This document shows, in pieces, positions 1 to 9,015 of a stretch of 64,000 bases of DNA (positions within the stretch are counted from its first letter, which is position 1; each line of letters begins with the position of its first letter). A model generated the notes under the pieces. That model saw nothing but the letters and a program-made list of their open reading frames with translations. It had not been told where the DNA came from and made no database searches. Origin of the DNA: Mucilaginibacter sp. KACC 22773 (GTDB lineage: Bacteria > Bacteroidota > Bacteroidia > Sphingobacteriales > Sphingobacteriaceae); assembly GCF_028736215.1 (NCBI RefSeq), contig NZ_CP117883.1:372001-436000 (forward strand), read 5' to 3'. The position numbers and the translations under genes were made by a program.

Positions 1-1223
1 GCGAACGCCCGCTTACATTAGAGCTACCCAACGGGCTGTTTGTAGCGCTTGGCGAAGCGCAATTGGTTGATTATGCCCGCACCAAATTCAAATTAAGCGA
101 CGATAAGCCAAATACCCTTGTAACGTCTATGTTTGGGGGGGCACAAATCGTGTCGCCGGTTGGTACACCCTGGCGCGTAATTATGGTGGCCACAACTCCG
201 GGCGATTTGATAACGCATAATTACATAATGCTTAACCTGAACGAACCATCTAAAATAACAAATACTGATTGGATAAAGCCAGGCAAAATTATGCGTGTAA
301 TGACTCAAACTACTGCCGATGCCAAAGCCAATATCGATTTTGCTGTAAAACATAAGCTGCAATACATACTATTTGACTGGAAATGGTATGGGCCGGCATT
401 CAGCTTTAATTCCGATGCGACAAAAGTGGCTATACCTGATTTTGATTTGCCGGGCATTATTCAATATGGCAAGGATAAAGGCATTGGAATATGGCTATAC
501 GTTAACCAGCAAGCGTTGCTGGTGCAAAGCGACAGCCTGTTTGCTGTATATAATAAGTGGGGGGTAAAAGGCGTAAAATTTGGTTTTGTACAGGTGGGTT
601 CGCATCGCTGGACTACCTGGGTAGAGAAAGCCATTCAGCAGGCGGCGGCCAGCCATATAATGGTTAATATTCATGACGATTGGCGCCTCACCGGCGAACA
701 ACGTACATGGCCCAACCTGATGACAGCCGAAGGGGTACGCGGCAACGAAGAAATGCCCGATGCAACCCACAATACCATATTACCTTTTACCCGCTACATA
801 GCCGGCCCGGCCGATTATACTATTTGTTATTTTGATAAACGTATAAAAAACACCCATGCGCATCAGCTGGCATTGGCAGCCATTTATTACAGCCCCCTGC
901 AAACGCTTTACTGGTATGATAAGCCATCGGCAGAGCATAACGAACCCGAACTGGAGTTTTGGGACAATATTCCGACCAGTTGGGACGAAACAAGGGTAAT
1001 ACAAGGTAAACCGGGGGAATATATTACTACTGCCAGGCGCAAAGGAACGGAATGGTTTGTAGGTACCATTACCAATAACAAAGCAAGAACTTTGAACGTG
1101 CCGCTCACTTTTCTGGCCCCGGGCAAAAAGTACAGGGTCAAAATATATAGTGACGATGCCTCCGTGGCTACAGCTACGCATGTGCGGGTTAGCAGTAGCG
1201 TGGTTAGTAGTAAACAGTGTTAA
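1..1223 (+). CDS. Glycoside hydrolase family 97 enzyme (SusB-like), 5' end outside the window
   Basis: The frame is open from base 3, so this is the C-terminal ~406 residues of a longer protein (GH97 enzymes are usually 620-720 aa). The first visible residues, PLTLELPNG followed by LVDYA, are the end of the N-terminal GH97 beta-sandwich. The (beta/alpha)8 domain follows (FDWKWYG, LPGIIQYGKDKGIGIWLYV, TAEGVRGNEE) and then the C-terminal beta domain. At the position where retaining GH97 alpha-galactosidases carry an Asp nucleophile (V-K-x-D-F), this protein reads VKFGFVQVGS. That suggests the inverting, SusB-type alpha-glucosidase branch, which relies on glutamates such as those in the TAEG..GNEE stretch. 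GH97 enzymes are normally periplasmic. It heads the glycan operon that continues to 8963. Confidence 0.9.
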   Translation, partial: ERPLTLELPNGLFVALGEAQLVDYARTKFKLSDDKPNTLVTSMFGGAQIVSPVGTPWRVIMVATTPGDLITHNYIMLNLNEPSKITNTDWIKPGKIMRVMTQTTADAKANIDFAVKHKLQYILFDWKWYGPAFSFNSDATKVAIPDFDLPGIIQYGKDKGIGIWLYVNQQALLVQSDSLFAVYNKWGVKGVKFGFVQVGSHRWTTWVEKAIQQAAASHIMVNIHDDWRLTGEQRTWPNLMTAEGVRGNEEMPDATHNTILPFTRYIAGPADYTICYFDKRIKNTHAHQLALAAIYYSPLQTLYWYDKPSAEHNEPELEFWDNIPTSWDETRVIQGKPGEYITTARRKGTEWFVGTITNNKARTLNVPLTFLAPGKKYRVKIYSDDASVATATHVRVSSSVVSSKQC

Positions 1224-1378
1224 ACATTAGTCTGCAACCATCAGGAGGTGAGGCAATGCATATAGAAGAAATTAAATAGAAGCTAAAAGCAGAATGCACA
1301 AAGCTTAAAGCAGACTCTTTGATAAAGAATATATGTGAAATTAATTAACAGATCCTATATAAATGAGCATAATCAATA
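1224..1378 (+). other. Intergenic gap in the glycan operon with a Shine-Dalgarno-led 7-codon ORF
   Basis: This is the only large gap inside the operon. It contains AGGAGGTGAG at 1243-1252, followed 3 bases later by ATG (1256) and the tiny frame M-H-I-E-E-I-K-stop ending at 1279. Perfect Shine-Dalgarno sequences are rare in Bacteroidota, so this may be chance. No hairpin terminator is obvious. Confidence 0.25.
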
Positions 1379-2326
1379 ATGAGTTTTACAGTAACACCAG
1401 ACCGCGACATGTCAATTGAAAACGTATTTACACCATATATTTTAAGCGCGGATATTGGCGGTTCGCATATAACGGCAGCAATATGTAATTATAAAACAAA
1501 CACGATTGTTGAACAAAGCCAGGTAAGGATTGATATTAACAGCCAGGGTTCGGCGGCAGATATTTTATTTGCCTGGAGCAATATATTAAAACATGTTTCA
1601 GAAAGGGCCAATGTTCATATATCTGGTCTGTCGCTGGCCATGCCGGGGCCATTTGATTACCACAATGGAATCTCGTACATCAAAGGACTGAATAAATACG
1701 AATCTATCTACGGTATTAACATTAAATTTCACCTGGCCAACACATTACAAATACATCATAAACGCATTAAATTCCGGAACGATGCCGAAGCCACTGTTGC
1801 AGGGGAATGCATTGCAGGAGCAGGAAAGGGATATAAAAATGTGATGGGGGTTACGCTGGGGACAGGTTTTGGATCGGCACATTTTATTAATGGCGAAATC
1901 ACTGATTTGAATTTGGGTAGTTTATCATTTAAGGAGACCATCGCAGATGATTATTTATCAACCCGGGGATTTGTAAAGCGATATCATGAACTATCGGGCC
2001 AATCAGTAAAAAACGTAAAGGAGCTTGCTTTTATAGCCGATATGGATGTGGTTGCTAAACAGGTGTTTGAAGACTTTGCCGAAAACCTAAGTAGTTTTCT
2101 CGAACCTCATATCCTGGCCATATCTCCGCAATGTTTAATCCTATGCGGTAATATAACCCTTGCGTCCGACCTTTTTTTGCCGGCTTTAAAAAGTCGGTTA
2201 CCAAACACCACTATTGAACTTGCCCGGTTAGGGGAGTACGCGCCGCTTATAGGGGCTGCCAATTTGTTTAAGCCAGTTGAAAAAGCCGTAGCTTCAGTTA
2301 AAAAAATCAAAATCAATGACCAATAA
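1379..2326 (+). CDS. ROK-family sugar kinase or ROK-like protein
   Basis: The 315-residue protein has the ROK/actin-fold ATPase layout. A phosphate-1 loop ADIGGSH lies near residues 24-30, FRNDAEA carries the expected catalytic Asp after N-D-A, and a phosphate-2 loop LGTGFGSAHFINGEI is present. ROK proteins are cytoplasmic glucokinases, N-acetylhexosamine kinases or fructokinases, or repressors when fused to a DNA-binding domain; no helix-turn-helix precedes the kinase here, which favours an enzyme. The usual cysteine-rich zinc motif (CxCGxxGCxE) after the phosphate-2 loop is absent: the segment reads GEITDLNLGSLSFKE. The gene overlaps the downstream permease start by 11 bases, so the two are probably translationally coupled and act on the same imported sugar. 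Another ATG at 1409 could be the start; 1379 is preferred as the longest frame. Confidence 0.82.
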   Translation: MSFTVTPDRDMSIENVFTPYILSADIGGSHITAAICNYKTNTIVEQSQVRIDINSQGSAADILFAWSNILKHVSERANVHISGLSLAMPGPFDYHNGISYIKGLNKYESIYGINIKFHLANTLQIHHKRIKFRNDAEATVAGECIAGAGKGYKNVMGVTLGTGFGSAHFINGEITDLNLGSLSFKETIADDYLSTRGFVKRYHELSGQSVKNVKELAFIADMDVVAKQVFEDFAENLSSFLEPHILAISPQCLILCGNITLASDLFLPALKSRLPNTTIELARLGEYAPLIGAANLFKPVEKAVASVKKIKINDQ

Positions 2327-3548
2327 ACCAGCTTTTACCGAAAAGAAATTTATCGTGACGTTTGTTTTCGTCACCTCCCTTTTTTTAATGTGGGGATTGC
2401 TTCATTCCATGAGCGATGTATTGAATAAACATTTCCAGGATGTATTGAACGTTTCCAAATCACAGTCAGGGCTGATTCAACTGTCTGTTTTTGGCGCCTA
2501 TTTTGTCATGAGTATACCTGCAGGGTATTTTTTAAAGAAATACGGCTATAAACCGGGTGTTATTTTGGGTCTGATGCTGTTTGCCGTTGGCACCTTTTTA
2601 TTTGTGCCCGCAGCGAATGCGAACTCATTTAACTTTTTCAGAATAGCCTTGTTCATTTTAGGTTGCGGTATGGCCACGCTGGAAACGGTAGCGCATCCAT
2701 TTGCAGCTTCTTTAGGCGATCAGCGCACCAGCGACCAGCGTATCAACTTTTCGCAGTCATTTAATGCCATAGGCACTATTATTGGTCCCGCCCGGGGGGC
2801 GTATTTTTTTTTCCGTACAGCGGGCGAACATTCTACTGATTTGTCGTCGGTTAAAACATTATACGTTGGTATAGGGTGCATAATTGTATTTATTGCTATT
2901 GTTTTCTTGTTTCTTAAAATACCCGTATTAACTGCTCCCCATGCAGGAGTATCGGAAGTGGACGCCGATGCAGTAAATGTAGATGTCGCCCCAACAAAAA
3001 AGCTATATGAGCACGGTCATTTTGTATGGGCTGTTATTGCGCAATTTTTTAACGTAGCCGCGCAGGGCGGTACCTGGGCCTACTTTATTAATTACGGGCA
3101 CGATGTTATGGGTTTCAGCAATGAAACCGCCGCCGGGTATATGAGTGTTTTTATGGCCATGATGGCTGTTGGTCGTATTATAGGAACTTTCCTGATGAGA
3201 TTTATTGCCCCCAGTAAGTTATTGGCCGCATTAGCTTTAGGAAATGTTATTATGTGTATTGTAGTTGCCCAAGGCCATGGATGGATATCATATATCGCGT
3301 TAATGATGATTAATTTCTTCTTCAGCATCATGTTTCCCACTATTTTTAGTCTTGGTCTTAAAAATCTGGGCAAACATACCCAGCAAGCTTCTTCCTTTAT
3401 TTCTATGGGGGTAGTTGGCGGAGCATGCTTCCCGTTGCTGATGGGGCTTATTGCCAACCATAATGTGGCCAAAGCCTATTACCTGCCAATAATTTGTTAC
3501 GTGGTGATCTTTTTGTTCGGTGCAAAATTTTATAAAGTGAAACATTGA
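2316..3548 (+). CDS. Sugar MFS transporter, FucP/GluP-like
   Basis: This 410-residue, strongly hydrophobic protein has about 12 predicted membrane segments with a hydrophilic central loop (about residues 205-230). The fold and motifs resemble the fucose/glucose/galactose:H+ symporter family: LFLMWGLLHSMSDVLNKHFQ near the N-terminus, LETVAHPFAASLGD in the fourth helix region, and FSIMFPTIFSLGLKNLG late in the protein. It should import a monosaccharide released in the periplasm by the neighbouring glycosidases and hand it to the ROK kinase encoded just upstream. It overlaps both neighbours (11 bases upstream, 1 base downstream). The segment GPARGAYFFF replaces a more usual GPLLGxYF, a local oddity of unknown effect. 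The substrate cannot be read from sequence. Confidence 0.88.
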   Translation: MTNKPAFTEKKFIVTFVFVTSLFLMWGLLHSMSDVLNKHFQDVLNVSKSQSGLIQLSVFGAYFVMSIPAGYFLKKYGYKPGVILGLMLFAVGTFLFVPAANANSFNFFRIALFILGCGMATLETVAHPFAASLGDQRTSDQRINFSQSFNAIGTIIGPARGAYFFFRTAGEHSTDLSSVKTLYVGIGCIIVFIAIVFLFLKIPVLTAPHAGVSEVDADAVNVDVAPTKKLYEHGHFVWAVIAQFFNVAAQGGTWAYFINYGHDVMGFSNETAAGYMSVFMAMMAVGRIIGTFLMRFIAPSKLLAALALGNVIMCIVVAQGHGWISYIALMMINFFFSIMFPTIFSLGLKNLGKHTQQASSFISMGVVGGACFPLLMGLIANHNVAKAYYLPIICYVVIFLFGAKFYKVKH

Positions 3549-5209
3549 TGCGGTTCAAATTATACATATTATTCTTGAGCATGCAGGCATGCAGTCAGTT
3601 TGTTATAGCGCAACAGGGGCATTTACAGGGCGCAACAGCTGAGGGCCCTGTGTCTGAAGTTTGGGTAGCAGATCAGGGGAACGGCACTTATAAGAACCCT
3701 GTTTTGTACGCAGATTATTCAGATCCTGATGCTATACGGGTTGGAGATGATTATTACCTGGTTGCTTCCAGTTTTAATTGTATGCCGGGCCTGCCTGTTC
3801 TTCATTCTAAAGACCTGGTTAACTGGAAGCTGATTAATTACGCGTTAAAAAAGCAAGTTCCCGAAACTGTTTATGATAAGCCACAGCATGGCAAGGGCGT
3901 TTGGGCGCCCAGCATCCGTTTTCATAAGGGCGAGTTTTATATTTATTACCCCGATCCCGACTATGGCATTTACATGATTAAAACCAAAGACCCGGCGGGT
4001 ACCTGGAGTAAACCACTGTTGATTTTGCCGGGCAGGGGAATTATTGACCCCTGCCCGTTTTGGGACGATGATGGGAAGGCCTATTTGGCGGTAGCCTGGG
4101 CGGGTAGCCGCGCCGGTATTAACAGTCTGCTAACCATCTTTAGGTTAAATGCCGAAGGGACAAATGTTATGGATGATGGTAAACATGTTTACGATGGTCA
4201 TGACAAGAATCCCACTATAGAAGGCCCCAAACTATATAAACGTAATGGCTACTATTATTTACTGGCGCCGGCAGGCGGTGTAGCCACCGGGTGGCAGCTT
4301 GCATTGCGGTCGAAATATATCTATGGGCCATATGAGGCTAAAATAGTGATGAACCAGGGCCGAACCGCGGTGAATGGTCCACACCAGGGTGCGCTGGTGC
4401 AGACACAAACCGGCGAGCCCTGGTTTATTCATTTCCAGGATAAAGGCGCTTACGGCAGAATCCTCCACCTGGAACCGGTAAAATGGATCGATAACTGGCC
4501 GGTAATTGGTAAAGACGACAATGGTGATGGCATCGGAGAGCCCGTACTTACCTATAAAAAGCCAAATGTAGGTAAAACCTACCCGGTGATAACTCCTGCT
4601 GAAAGTGACGAGTTTAATGCAGATCGGCCTGGTTTACAATGGCAATGGCACGCTAATCCCAAAATACAATGGAGTGCACTAATCCCGGGGTCGGGCTATC
4701 TGCGGTTGTTTGCTTTTCCAACAGAACCGGGTGTGGCTAACCTTTGGCCTGTGCCTAATCTGTTGTTGCAAAAATTTCCGGCTGCCGATTTTACGGCAAC
4801 AACAAAGGTTAATTATAAAGTGGAATGGGATGTATGGCAAAGTAAAAAAGCAGGTTTACTTATTATGGGGAATGACTATGCCTATCTATCTGTTTCCAAA
4901 GATGAAAAAGGGTTTAAAATAAGCCAGGTAATTTGTAAAGAGGCATTAAACGGCAATACAGAACAGGTTGTGGCCGAAAATAGGATCAGTCAATCTGCTG
5001 TTTATCTCAGGGTTCATGTAAGTGCGCCTGATGCCCGGTGTACTTTCAGTTACAGCGAGGATGGAGTCAATTTTAAAGAAATAGGAACATCATTTACGGC
5101 CCTGCCCGATAAATGGATAGGAGCAAAAGTAGGCCTGTTCTGTATTGGCAAACCGGATGTGCGCACGGGCGGATATGCCGATTTTGACTGGTTTAGGATA
5201 ACACCATAA
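3548..5209 (+). CDS. Secreted glycoside hydrolase family 43 (beta-xylosidase/arabinofuranosidase type)
   Basis: The start is ATG at 3548, overlapping the preceding TGA by one base; a TTG one codon upstream is less likely. Residues 1-22 form a signal peptide ending near VIAQ. The GH43 five-bladed propeller follows with its three acidic residues: Asp59 (general base) in YADYSDPD, Asp167 (pKa modulator) in GIIDPCPFW and Glu225 (general acid) in TIEGPKLYK. From about residue 350 a beta-sandwich (EFNADRPGLQWQWHAN...) matches the concanavalin-like GH43_C2 accessory domain. Family members release xylose or arabinose from hemicellulose or pectin side chains. It lies in the operon with GH97 and the sugar permease. 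Confidence 0.92.
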   Translation: MRFKLYILFLSMQACSQFVIAQQGHLQGATAEGPVSEVWVADQGNGTYKNPVLYADYSDPDAIRVGDDYYLVASSFNCMPGLPVLHSKDLVNWKLINYALKKQVPETVYDKPQHGKGVWAPSIRFHKGEFYIYYPDPDYGIYMIKTKDPAGTWSKPLLILPGRGIIDPCPFWDDDGKAYLAVAWAGSRAGINSLLTIFRLNAEGTNVMDDGKHVYDGHDKNPTIEGPKLYKRNGYYYLLAPAGGVATGWQLALRSKYIYGPYEAKIVMNQGRTAVNGPHQGALVQTQTGEPWFIHFQDKGAYGRILHLEPVKWIDNWPVIGKDDNGDGIGEPVLTYKKPNVGKTYPVITPAESDEFNADRPGLQWQWHANPKIQWSALIPGSGYLRLFAFPTEPGVANLWPVPNLLLQKFPAADFTATTKVNYKVEWDVWQSKKAGLLIMGNDYAYLSVSKDEKGFKISQVICKEALNGNTEQVVAENRISQSAVYLRVHVSAPDARCTFSYSEDGVNFKEIGTSFTALPDKWIGAKVGLFCIGKPDVRTGGYADFDWFRITP

Positions 5210-5222
5210 GTCCTTATTCAGG

Positions 5223-6890
5223 ATGATTTTAAAAGTACATGGTGAGGTGAAAAGGAGCAACAAAATAAGAGCATTTTTGTGGATAGCTAAGATAGTTCCT
5301 TTGCTGCTGGCTATTTTTGTGTCAATTAGCTCCAAAGCCCAGGATAGTCCGACTCTGCATGTTTATCAATACAGCGTGAAGGTTGGTACCCGGACTGCCT
5401 TTTTATGGATACCACCGGATTGCAAACGGGTTAAAGGAGTAATAATATCCCTGGCCAACTTGCTTGAACGTAACTGGCTCGAGGATTCGTTGATACGCCG
5501 AACAGCGGCAGAGATAGGTTTAGGCATTATTTGGATTGGGCCGGGGCAACGGAACGACCAATCTTTAACTGCCGATATGAAGCCCGGCATGGAAATAGTT
5601 TTTCAGCAAATGATGGATAACCTGGCACAGGAGTCGGGCTATTATGAATTGAAAAATGCGCCGGTAATACCAATGGGGCATTCGGCCAACGGGCATTTTG
5701 CCTGGACCTTTGCAAATGCCTTGCCCGAACGAACAATAGCATGCATCCCCGTAAAAACCGTTCCCCTACCTGATTCCCTGAAATTTAAAAACATTCCGCT
5801 TTGTTACATCGTAGGCGAGACTACCGAGTGGCCTCAATACCGGGTACCCGACCCGGCCACCCAGCCGGGCGACCGGGACTTTTACTGGCCGGTGGTAAAA
5901 CAAACTGCATTAGCTTTACGTGCCCGTGATGCCGGTAACCTGGTTAGTGTGGTGGTAGATCCCGGCGGAGGGCATTTCGATTGGTCTGCCCGTCTGGCAA
6001 ATTTTATTGCCTTGTATATCCGTAAAGCATGTCGGTTCCGTTTACCTGAACAAGGGCAACTGGTTTTAAAACCGGTTGAAAAATCATCGGGCTGGTTAAC
6101 CGGTGCCGGCGGCATGGAAAAAGAGACGTTTTTACCGGCTCCTCATAACTCATTTAAAGGCGGAAGCGACAACGGCTATTGGTTTTTTGACCAGGAAGCG
6201 GCGGTAGCAGCTATGAAATTTGAAGGCGACCGCGCAAAGCGCAAACGGCAAATGCTTACGTTTATACAGGATGGCCGGTTATTACCGGTAGCCAAACTGG
6301 GTTATGCCGATTTGAAGTTTGAACCGGAAGAAGATGGCGTTTCTTTCCGGCTAAAAGGAGGTTTTTTACCGGAAATGCCACCAGAACTTATTGGCGCAGG
6401 TCAAAAACTGGGTCACGCATCGGGGGCAATTAATTTCAGGGTGATTTCTGGCCCGGCGGTACAAACCGGGCCATCGTTATTCAGGTTACAGTTTGATAGG
6501 ATGGGAATGGGCGGCGAGCTTTGGATACAGGAAGAAGATGCAGGCGATGCGGTATATCGCCACGCTGTACAACCCGGCAAAATGACGATACCTGCTAAAC
6601 TAACAATTGGGAAGCCCCAGGCAATAACCTTTCAGAAAATACAAGATGTTATATATGGCACGAAAGAATTGGCTTTACATGCCACCTCAGATTCGGGATT
6701 GCCTGTGGGTTATTATATTATTTCGGGGCCGGCATACGTGGAAAACGGTATAGTTAAGTTCACCCCTGTTCCGCTCAAAAGTAAATACCCGGTAAAAGTA
6801 AACATCGTGGCCTATCAGTGGGGGAGGATAACAGGGCCTTTGTGGCAATCTGCCACACCGGTTGAACAAACCTTTTATATATCCAGGTAA
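5223..6890 (+). CDS. Secreted alpha/beta hydrolase with C-terminal beta/Ig-like domains, substrate unknown
   Basis: The 555-residue product carries a hydrophobic export signal ending near SSKAQ (about residue 40). Translation could start at ATG 5223 or at GTG 5247, which gives a more typical signal peptide. Residues ~45-270 look like an alpha/beta hydrolase: nucleophile elbow PMGHSANGHF with Ser154, and His251 in DPGGGHFDWS as the likely catalytic His. The region after ~285 is beta-rich, ending in an Ig-like module beginning TFQKIQDVIYGTKEL. This resembles carbohydrate esterases or feruloyl/acetyl-xylan esterases fused to Ig domains, but no family can be named with certainty. It lies 13 bases after the GH43 gene, so a role in removing ester groups from the same glycan is inferred. 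Confidence 0.7.
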   Translation: MILKVHGEVKRSNKIRAFLWIAKIVPLLLAIFVSISSKAQDSPTLHVYQYSVKVGTRTAFLWIPPDCKRVKGVIISLANLLERNWLEDSLIRRTAAEIGLGIIWIGPGQRNDQSLTADMKPGMEIVFQQMMDNLAQESGYYELKNAPVIPMGHSANGHFAWTFANALPERTIACIPVKTVPLPDSLKFKNIPLCYIVGETTEWPQYRVPDPATQPGDRDFYWPVVKQTALALRARDAGNLVSVVVDPGGGHFDWSARLANFIALYIRKACRFRLPEQGQLVLKPVEKSSGWLTGAGGMEKETFLPAPHNSFKGGSDNGYWFFDQEAAVAAMKFEGDRAKRKRQMLTFIQDGRLLPVAKLGYADLKFEPEEDGVSFRLKGGFLPEMPPELIGAGQKLGHASGAINFRVISGPAVQTGPSLFRLQFDRMGMGGELWIQEEDAGDAVYRHAVQPGKMTIPAKLTIGKPQAITFQKIQDVIYGTKELALHATSDSGLPVGYYIISGPAYVENGIVKFTPVPLKSKYPVKVNIVAYQWGRITGPLWQSATPVEQTFYISR

Positions 6891-6947
6891 TAAGATATGA
6901 GCTTTTTGAGTATTTACAACAAAGAGATTATCTATAATAAGAACACA

Positions 6948-8963
6948 ATGAATTATCTAAAAGGACTATGCTTACTATTATGCAGTTTTTTATCAGTATG
7001 CTTATCCGGACAGTTACAGGCGCAATCATTCATTCATCCGGGCTTGCTGCAAAATGCGCAGGATATAGCGCGGATGAAAGCGGCTATACTGGCGAAGCAA
7101 GAACCCGTATATAGCGGTTTCCTGGTTTTTCAGGCCCATTCTCAGTCGCAAAATACCTATCATATGCAGGGCCCTATGGAGATGGTAGGCAGAAACCCGA
7201 CAGTTGGCCAGGGTATATATGACGCTGATGCTAACGCTGCTTATCAGAATGCATTGATGTGGGCGCTTACCGGCACGCAATTATATGCTGATAAAGCCAT
7301 CGAAATAGTTAACGCCTGGTCATCAACATTAAAATCAATAACCGGGCGGGACGCTGTGTTAATGGCCGGCCTTGGGCCTTTCAAAATGGTGAACGCCGCC
7401 GAGATACTGCGCTATACCCACTCGGGTTGGTCGGCGGCGGATATTGAAAGAACAGAGAGCCATTTTAAGGAAGTGATTTACCCGGTTATCAAAGATTTCG
7501 CGCCATTTGCCAACGGCAACTGGGATTCTGCTGCTATGAAAACCATGATGGCGATTGGTATTTTTTGCAATGACCGCCCCATATTTGAGCGGGCTTTACA
7601 CTATTATATTAATGGCGCGGGCGATGGCAGCCTGCTTAATTATATTATTAATGAAACCGGGCAGTGCCAGGAAAGCGGGCGCGACCAAAGCCACACCCAA
7701 CTGGGCATAGCGCATCTGGGTGATTGTGCTGAAATGGCATGGCACCAGGGATTAAACCTGTATGCATATGCCGATAATCGCTTACTAAAGGGGTTTGAAT
7801 ACACAGCTAAATTTAACCTGGGCCAGGATGTGCCTTATGTGCCTGCAATGGACATGACCGGTAAATATTGGCACCAGCGCATCTCGGTTGAAGGGAGGGG
7901 AATGCTAAGGGCTGTATATGAGCAAATTTATAACCATTATGTTAAGCGCATGGGCTTAGCCGCGCCTTATACCCAGGAGGCAGCCGAAAAAATCAGGCCC
8001 GAACAACAGGGGCTCCCGGGTGCCGATCATGTAGGATTTGGAACATTGCTTTACTCCAGGACGGCAGGTAGTGATGATATAAATACTATTCCCGCTGCCC
8101 CGGCAGGGTTATTGGCCCAAACAACATCAACAAATGGCAATACAATTAGCTGGGTGGCCTGCAGGGGAGCAAATTATTATACCTTAAAAAGATCAGAACA
8201 GAAAAACGGGCCTTATACAGTTTTGGCCGGCAATATCACCAGTTCGGTATATCAGGATACAAAGGCGCTGCCGGGAAGAACTTATTATTATACGGTGTCT
8301 GCTTCTGGTAAATCGGGGCGGAGTGAGAATGCGTGCCCGGTTAGTATAACAACAGGTTTTCCGGCCGGGTGGAAAGCGGCAAACATTGGAGGTAATCATC
8401 GATCGAAAGGTTCGGCGGTATTTGATGGCCTGCAATTTACTATAACATCCGGGGGAACAGGCATCGACAGTGTTCAGAACCAGTTTAAGTTTATATATAC
8501 AACTTTAAAACCTAACGGGATTATCACCGCCCGGTATGTGCCGCAGGTTAGTTCACAATTTTCCGGTTTCGGCCTGGCCATCCGCGAAGGACTGGAAGAT
8601 AGTGATATACAGGCAGCTTTGATAGTAAAGCCGGAGCTTAATGGGCAGCCCGAATCACCAGGCTGGCATACAAGGCTCTTTTTTCGCAATGGTAAGGATG
8701 GTACTATAAAAGATATCGCATCGGGCCCTGTATTGTCCGAACCGGTTGTTACTTTCAGCCGCCTTACCGGTTATTACTGGCTCCGGTTGCAACGAAAGGG
8801 AGCAATAATTTCTGCTTATTCATCTGTTGATGGGAAAAACTGGACAAAAATTGGCTCAATAAACAGGCAGGTAAAAAAGAATGCGCTGGTTGGTTTAGTT
8901 GTTTCATCCGGTTTAGCATCTGTCCCTACTGTAGTCAAATTCGATCAGGTTACGGTTTATTAG
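6948..8963 (+). CDS. Secreted alginate-lyase-fold polysaccharide lyase with FN3 and laminin-G/DUF1349-like domains
   Basis: ATG at 6948 is preferred over 6897 because the signal peptide begins there (MNYLKGLCLLL..., cleavage near LQAQ). Residues ~35-350 form the alpha-toroid of the alginate_lyase superfamily, with the characteristic FANGNWDSA, ETGQCQESGRDQSHTQLG and YWHQRISVEGRG segments. A fibronectin type III-like module (about residues 380-460) and a C-terminal concanavalin-type sandwich (about 465-671, ending SSVDGKNWTKIGS... VKFDQVTVY) follow; the latter resembles the DUF1349-like domain of the GH43 neighbour. The family cleaves uronic-acid polymers by beta-elimination, but many members in glycan operons have unknown substrates. 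It is the last gene of the operon. Confidence 0.8.
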   Translation: MNYLKGLCLLLCSFLSVCLSGQLQAQSFIHPGLLQNAQDIARMKAAILAKQEPVYSGFLVFQAHSQSQNTYHMQGPMEMVGRNPTVGQGIYDADANAAYQNALMWALTGTQLYADKAIEIVNAWSSTLKSITGRDAVLMAGLGPFKMVNAAEILRYTHSGWSAADIERTESHFKEVIYPVIKDFAPFANGNWDSAAMKTMMAIGIFCNDRPIFERALHYYINGAGDGSLLNYIINETGQCQESGRDQSHTQLGIAHLGDCAEMAWHQGLNLYAYADNRLLKGFEYTAKFNLGQDVPYVPAMDMTGKYWHQRISVEGRGMLRAVYEQIYNHYVKRMGLAAPYTQEAAEKIRPEQQGLPGADHVGFGTLLYSRTAGSDDINTIPAAPAGLLAQTTSTNGNTISWVACRGANYYTLKRSEQKNGPYTVLAGNITSSVYQDTKALPGRTYYYTVSASGKSGRSENACPVSITTGFPAGWKAANIGGNHRSKGSAVFDGLQFTITSGGTGIDSVQNQFKFIYTTLKPNGIITARYVPQVSSQFSGFGLAIREGLEDSDIQAALIVKPELNGQPESPGWHTRLFFRNGKDGTIKDIASGPVLSEPVVTFSRLTGYYWLRLQRKGAIISAYSSVDGKNWTKIGSINRQVKKNALVGLVVSSGLASVPTVVKFDQVTVY

Positions 8964-9015
8964 GCACAACAATGTAAACCCAGATTTATTAAGACAAGTC
9001 ACAAAAAATAATTAG

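Noticed and set aside
2797..2822. Possible frameshift in the MFS permease at the G-rich/T-rich run
   Set aside because: The frame stays open and the downstream helices and motifs are all in frame; only a local residue change (GPARGAYFFF) is seen.
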